Positions 6,380 through 8,595 of a stretch of 8,595 bases of DNA are shown one piece after another. Origin of the DNA: Acidobacteriaceae bacterium (GTDB taxonomy: Bacteria > Acidobacteriota > Terriglobia > Terriglobales > Acidobacteriaceae); assembly GCA_003139975.1 (NCBI GenBank), contig PLHN01000265.1:475-9069 (forward strand), read 5' to 3'. The notes under the pieces were generated by a model. The model did no database searches, was not told the origin of the DNA, and saw only the letters and a program-made list of their open reading frames with translations. Made by a program: the position numbers and the translations under genes. Within the stretch, counting starts at the first letter, position 1, and each line of letters begins with the position of its first letter.

Positions 6380-7096
6380 ATGCCACAAAGCCGTCCCACC
6401 GTTCTGATTCTCTCGACCGACGCCGCCTTCGCGCGCGAACTGGCGGCCCATTGGCCCGCCGATCCGAACTCGCCGGAGTTCACCGTGCTGGACGAAGGGC
6501 TCTTCCGCGGCCGTGGCGGAAATTGTTACGATCTCGCAATTGCGGATGCAGCCTCTCCCGAGTCGCGGCTGGCACTGAAACAGGCGCTCGCTGCTGCGGC
6601 CAAGCCTGCCATCGTGGTGCATCGCGATCCTGGTCAAGGTGAACCGGCGCTTCCTTTTTCGCACACCGATTCCACGATCATTGAACTCTATCGGGGCGCC
6701 CCGAACAACGACGGCTCATCCGGATTCCACCTGTGGGCCGAAATCGCGGGCCTCATCGGCCGCGAGATTCTGCGGCGTGCGCTTGCGGAAGCAAGCCAGC
6801 ACGAAGCCGAATCCATGTGCGCGGAGGTGAAGGCCGAAGCTACTTTGGGACGCTACATGGTGGAGATGCGGCACAACGTCAACAACGCGCTCACGTCTGT
6901 TCTCGGTAACGCCGAGTTGCTCACGGTTGAGCCGGGCCTGCCGGCGAACGTGCTCGATCAGGCCGACACCATCCGTAACATGGCGCTGCGCCTGCACGAG
7001 ATTTTTCAGCGTTTCTCTTCCATCGAAAAAGAGCTCTCAGTGGCGGCGCGAGAATCGGGCAAGGCTCATGCTCGCGCCTGCTCGGCCGGGCGCTGA
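6380..7096 (+). CDS. Degenerate receiver fused to a DHp-like phosphoacceptor domain, no ATPase domain
   Basis: A 238-residue cytosolic protein. The N-terminus (about 6-82) follows a receiver pattern: strand VLILSTD, a helix, then a strand DLAIAD whose D56 sits where the phosphoacceptor would be, then PAIVV. The usual acidic pair and the K-P near the end are absent, so it is probably a pseudo-receiver. Residues 150-220 resemble a histidine-kinase dimerisation helix pair: MRHNVNNALTSVLGNAEL (163-180) matches the H-box type H-[DN]-x-N-[NP]-x-L-T-x-x-x-G, with H165 the candidate phosphohistidine. A second helix (about 192-216) follows. The protein ends soon after, with no N, G1, F or G2 boxes, so it cannot bind ATP as a normal kinase. 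It may be a phosphotransfer protein like Spo0B or ChpT, or an antagonist. The start is uncertain: ATG 6380 has only a weak ribosome site, and TTG 6347 would add 11 residues. The gap to the previous gene is 45 bases. Confidence 0.8.
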   Translation: MPQSRPTVLILSTDAAFARELAAHWPADPNSPEFTVLDEGLFRGRGGNCYDLAIADAASPESRLALKQALAAAAKPAIVVHRDPGQGEPALPFSHTDSTIIELYRGAPNNDGSSGFHLWAEIAGLIGREILRRALAEASQHEAESMCAEVKAEATLGRYMVEMRHNVNNALTSVLGNAELLTVEPGLPANVLDQADTIRNMALRLHEIFQRFSSIEKELSVAARESGKAHARACSAGR

Positions 7097-7170
7097 CTGC
7101 GCAGGGACTCTCCGCATTGCCCGCAACTGGTAAAGAGCAGAGCCTGGCACTTATCGAGCCTCGCATCAAC

Positions 7171-7836
7171 TTACTTGGCTGCGCGCAGGAATTTGCCCGT
7201 AGTGGCGTCGATGACGCCGATCCCCTTCGTGTCTTTCGTCGAACTGCCATAGAAGACGACCCAGAGCAGCGCCTTGTCCTTCGCATTCCAATCGAGGGTA
7301 TACAAAACGGGCTGCTGCGGATTCTTCTCCATCAGCTTCGCTCCGCCCTTCTCCTGAGCAGTCGAATAGGCTTGGTCCGAATCGGTGGTGAGGAGGAAAG
7401 ATTGGAACATCAGGGACGGAACCGTGGGGCCGTAGGCAATCTCCGCGCCAGAAGTTACTCCGATCGGCGCCTCATCGCGCAAGCGGCTGCCCGAGCATGT
7501 AAAAACTTTATAGGTTCGGCGGCTGGGCGAGGCGAACATGCCGCGCCAAATCGTCGCTTTCCCGCCCTGACCGTTACTTTCGTCGTTCAGGGCCGATTCC
7601 ATGTGAAAAGGAACGGCGTCGGGAGCCCAGCGTCCGGCCATGCCTGTCATTTGCGAAAAACAGGACTTGCCGGTGTACAGCATCGGCTCCTTCTTGGGAG
7701 CGGGGGTTGGAGTCTGTGGCTGAGTGCTGCTGGATGCCGAGGTAGCAGATGGTGAACTGCACCCGATCATCAGCGCAATCATCGGCACGCAGCTCAACGA
7801 AACGATAAGAAGTCCGGTCCAACAAATTCTTTTCAC
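7171..7836 (-). CDS. Lipoprotein with PepSY-like C-terminus
   Basis: A 221-residue exported lipoprotein of unknown function. The signal peptide ends in a lipobox-like ALMIGC with C26 as the lipidated cysteine; methionine at -3 is slightly off consensus. A Ser/Thr/Pro linker (27-48) leads to a compact domain at about 52-221, with two cysteines (C59, C114) that could form a disulfide. The last 45 residues (VLYTLDW, LLWVVFYG, GIGVIDATTGKFLR) follow the strand pattern of PepSY-type domains, where a D-A-x-TG-x-hydrophobic ending is typical; this is a resemblance by eye. The start is GTG, supported by AGAGAGG 7 bases upstream. The gene is convergent with the signalling block, with a 74-base gap at 7097-7170 that shows no clear terminator. 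It lies downstream of proC on the same strand, but a 326-base gap makes independent transcription likely. Confidence 0.85.
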   Translation of the reverse strand: MKRICWTGLLIVSLSCVPMIALMIGCSSPSATSASSSTQPQTPTPAPKKEPMLYTGKSCFSQMTGMAGRWAPDAVPFHMESALNDESNGQGGKATIWRGMFASPSRRTYKVFTCSGSRLRDEAPIGVTSGAEIAYGPTVPSLMFQSFLLTTDSDQAYSTAQEKGGAKLMEKNPQQPVLYTLDWNAKDKALLWVVFYGSSTKDTKGIGVIDATTGKFLRAAK

Positions 7837-7854
7837 TTTTGCGCCTCTCTGTTA

Positions 7855-7879
7855 AGCACGGTCTGTGGTTCTCCGTGCT
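7855..7879 (-). repeat. 7-base-pair hairpin in the leader of the lipoprotein gene
   Basis: AGCACGG and CCGTGCT are exact reverse complements around an 11-base loop. It ends a few bases before the ribosome site of the lipoprotein gene, so it could affect its translation. It has no T-run and may be chance. Confidence 0.35.
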
Positions 7880-8121
7880 GCTTCGCAAACTTAGTCAGGA
7901 GGGCGGGACTCTGGAACCATCGGGTGCGCCGAACCTCCCGATTACGGGCAGATTCTAACTCCGCTTCCAGGAATGTGCTGTGACGGGCAACCACGGCGGG
8001 GTGAACAAGGGGTTGTCAGGTTGGTTCCAGTGAGTTTCATCACATCTACCGGGCTTCCGTGCGTTGAGGCCATTACAAATTCCTCGATGCAACGCTCTCC
8101 AGGACGTGAGCGAAGTAAGCG

Positions 8122-8147
8122 GCCAACCGTGATCTCTTCCGGTTGGC
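8122..8147 (-). terminator. Candidate transcription terminator hairpin after proC
   Basis: GCCAACCG (8122-8129) and CGGTTGGC (8140-8147) are exact reverse complements, an 8-base-pair GC-rich stem with a 10-base loop. It begins 15 bases after the proC stop on the minus strand. The T-tract after it is weak, so termination may be inefficient or Rho-assisted. Confidence 0.5.
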
Positions 8148-8162
8148 GATCAAGCCAATTGC

Positions 8163-8595
8163 TTACGAATACGCCAGTTCCTTGGCCCGCTGCACTGCCC
8201 TTACGACGGCCTTGATCAGCGTTACGCGTAGCTTACCTTCTTCAAGCTCGAGGATGCCGTCAATGGTGCATCCTGCCGGCGTCGTGACAGCGTCTTTGAG
8301 CAGCGCCGGATGGTCACCGGTCTCGAGGACAACGCGCGCCGCGCCCATCGTTGTCTGGGCCGCAAGCAGCGTGGCAACATCGCGCGGCAAACCGACTTTT
8401 ACGCCCGCCTCGGCCAGCGATTCGAGAATGATGTAGATATAAGCGGGCCCACTCGCCGAAAGGCCGGTAACGGCGTCCATGTGTTTCTCATCGACGATCA
8501 CGGTGCGCCCGACGGCCCCGAAGAACTTCGTCGCCAGCTCCAGATGTTGCTTCTGGGCAAACTGTCCTTTGCACAGCCCCGTCATCCCGGCGCCG
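8163..8595 (-). CDS. proC: Pyrroline-5-carboxylate reductase, C-terminal half (5' end cut by window edge)
   Basis: Cytosolic enzyme that reduces pyrroline-5-carboxylate to proline with NAD(P)H, the last step of proline synthesis. The visible part is the end of the Rossmann domain (GAGMTGLCKG, read through the window edge) and the whole C-terminal dimerisation domain. Counting from the methionine at 8585, the family blocks are DAVTGLSASGPAY (37-49), which contributes to the substrate pocket, and TPAGCTIDGILELEEG (102-117), the family's PGGTT-type motif. That methionine is internal: family members run to about 270 residues, so roughly half the gene lies to the right of the window. The sequence looks intact and functional. 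A hairpin follows the stop and may end the transcript. Confidence 0.95.
   Translation of the reverse strand, partial: GAGMTGLCKGQFAQKQHLELATKFFGAVGRTVIVDEKHMDAVTGLSASGPAYIYIILESLAEAGVKVGLPRDVATLLAAQTTMGAARVVLETGDHPALLKDAVTTPAGCTIDGILELEEGKLRVTLIKAVVRAVQRAKELAYS

Larger units (their letters stand above)
7837..8162. other. 326-base gap between proC and the lipoprotein gene
   Basis: No gene is supported. A plus-strand frame (7973-8215) runs into proC antisense and has no good start signals; the minus-strand frames are interrupted by stops. The gap holds a probable proC terminator hairpin (8122-8147), a leader hairpin (7855-7879), an 8-base inverted repeat TGGAACCA/TGGTTCCA (7912-7919 and 8022-8029), and a small set of mutually exclusive pairings around CCCG at 7937-7940. 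A tRNA was considered and not supported. A TAGAAT (minus strand, 7952-7957) could be a -10 box for the lipoprotein gene, but no -35 fits. Confidence 0.6.

Noticed and set aside
7145..7160. TGGCAC with GC at the right distance, resembling a sigma-54 -24/-12 promoter on the plus strand
   Set aside because: The -12 element (GAGCC) is poor, and it would drive transcription into a convergent gene with nothing downstream on that strand.
7191..7225. GGCGTC/GACGCC hairpin near the end of the lipoprotein gene
   Set aside because: It lies inside the coding region, is short, and has no T-run, so it is not a terminator.
7117..7755. 212-residue plus-strand frame
   Set aside because: Antisense to the lipoprotein gene, which has a signal peptide, lipobox-like site and ribosome site.
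7912..8029. tRNA-like stretch (ACCTCCCGATTACGGGCAG and nearby)
   Set aside because: No D-arm, T-arm or 7-base acceptor stem could be folded on either strand; the inverted repeat TGGAACCA/TGGTTCCA is too far apart.

Overview
The window looks like chromosomal DNA of a GC-rich, diderm bacterium. Acidobacteriota (Terriglobia-like) is the best guess, from the mix of an NtrC-type sigma-54 activator, a short PilZ-like protein, secreted beta-propeller-like proteins, a PepSY-like lipoprotein and proC. This is inference from protein style; no taxonomic marker such as rRNA is present. No IS element, integrase, tRNA or CRISPR array was found. Both window edges cut genes: the response regulator on the left and proC on the right.

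Left part (1-1385): nearly all of an NtrC-family response regulator (receiver, AAA+ sigma-54 activator domain with intact GAFTGA, Fis-type helix-turn-helix). Its partner kinase is not visible and may lie upstream of the window.

Secreted-protein block (1605-4716): a perfect extended -10 promoter precedes three plus-strand genes for exported proteins. The first is a small cysteine-rich protein with a compact six-cysteine motif. The other two are diverged tandem paralogues of about 380 residues with repeated beta-strand/turn units, probably beta-propellers. All three have N-terminal signal peptides. Their function is not recognised.

Signalling block (5025-7096): after a 308-base gap with two inverted repeats come three closely packed plus-strand genes. 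They encode a short PilZ-like protein, a 310-residue helical protein of unknown function that overlaps the previous gene by 4 bases (ATGA), and a 238-residue protein joining a degenerate receiver-like N-terminus to a histidine-kinase-type dimerisation/phosphoacceptor (DHp) helix pair. The last has no ATPase domain. Together they suggest an operon for an unconventional phosphorelay or second-messenger module. This is the most interesting part of the window.

Right part (7171-8595, minus strand): a lipoprotein with a low-complexity linker and a PepSY-like C-terminus is convergent with the signalling block. A 326-base gap with hairpins follows, then the C-terminal half of proC (pyrroline-5-carboxylate reductase, last step of proline synthesis).
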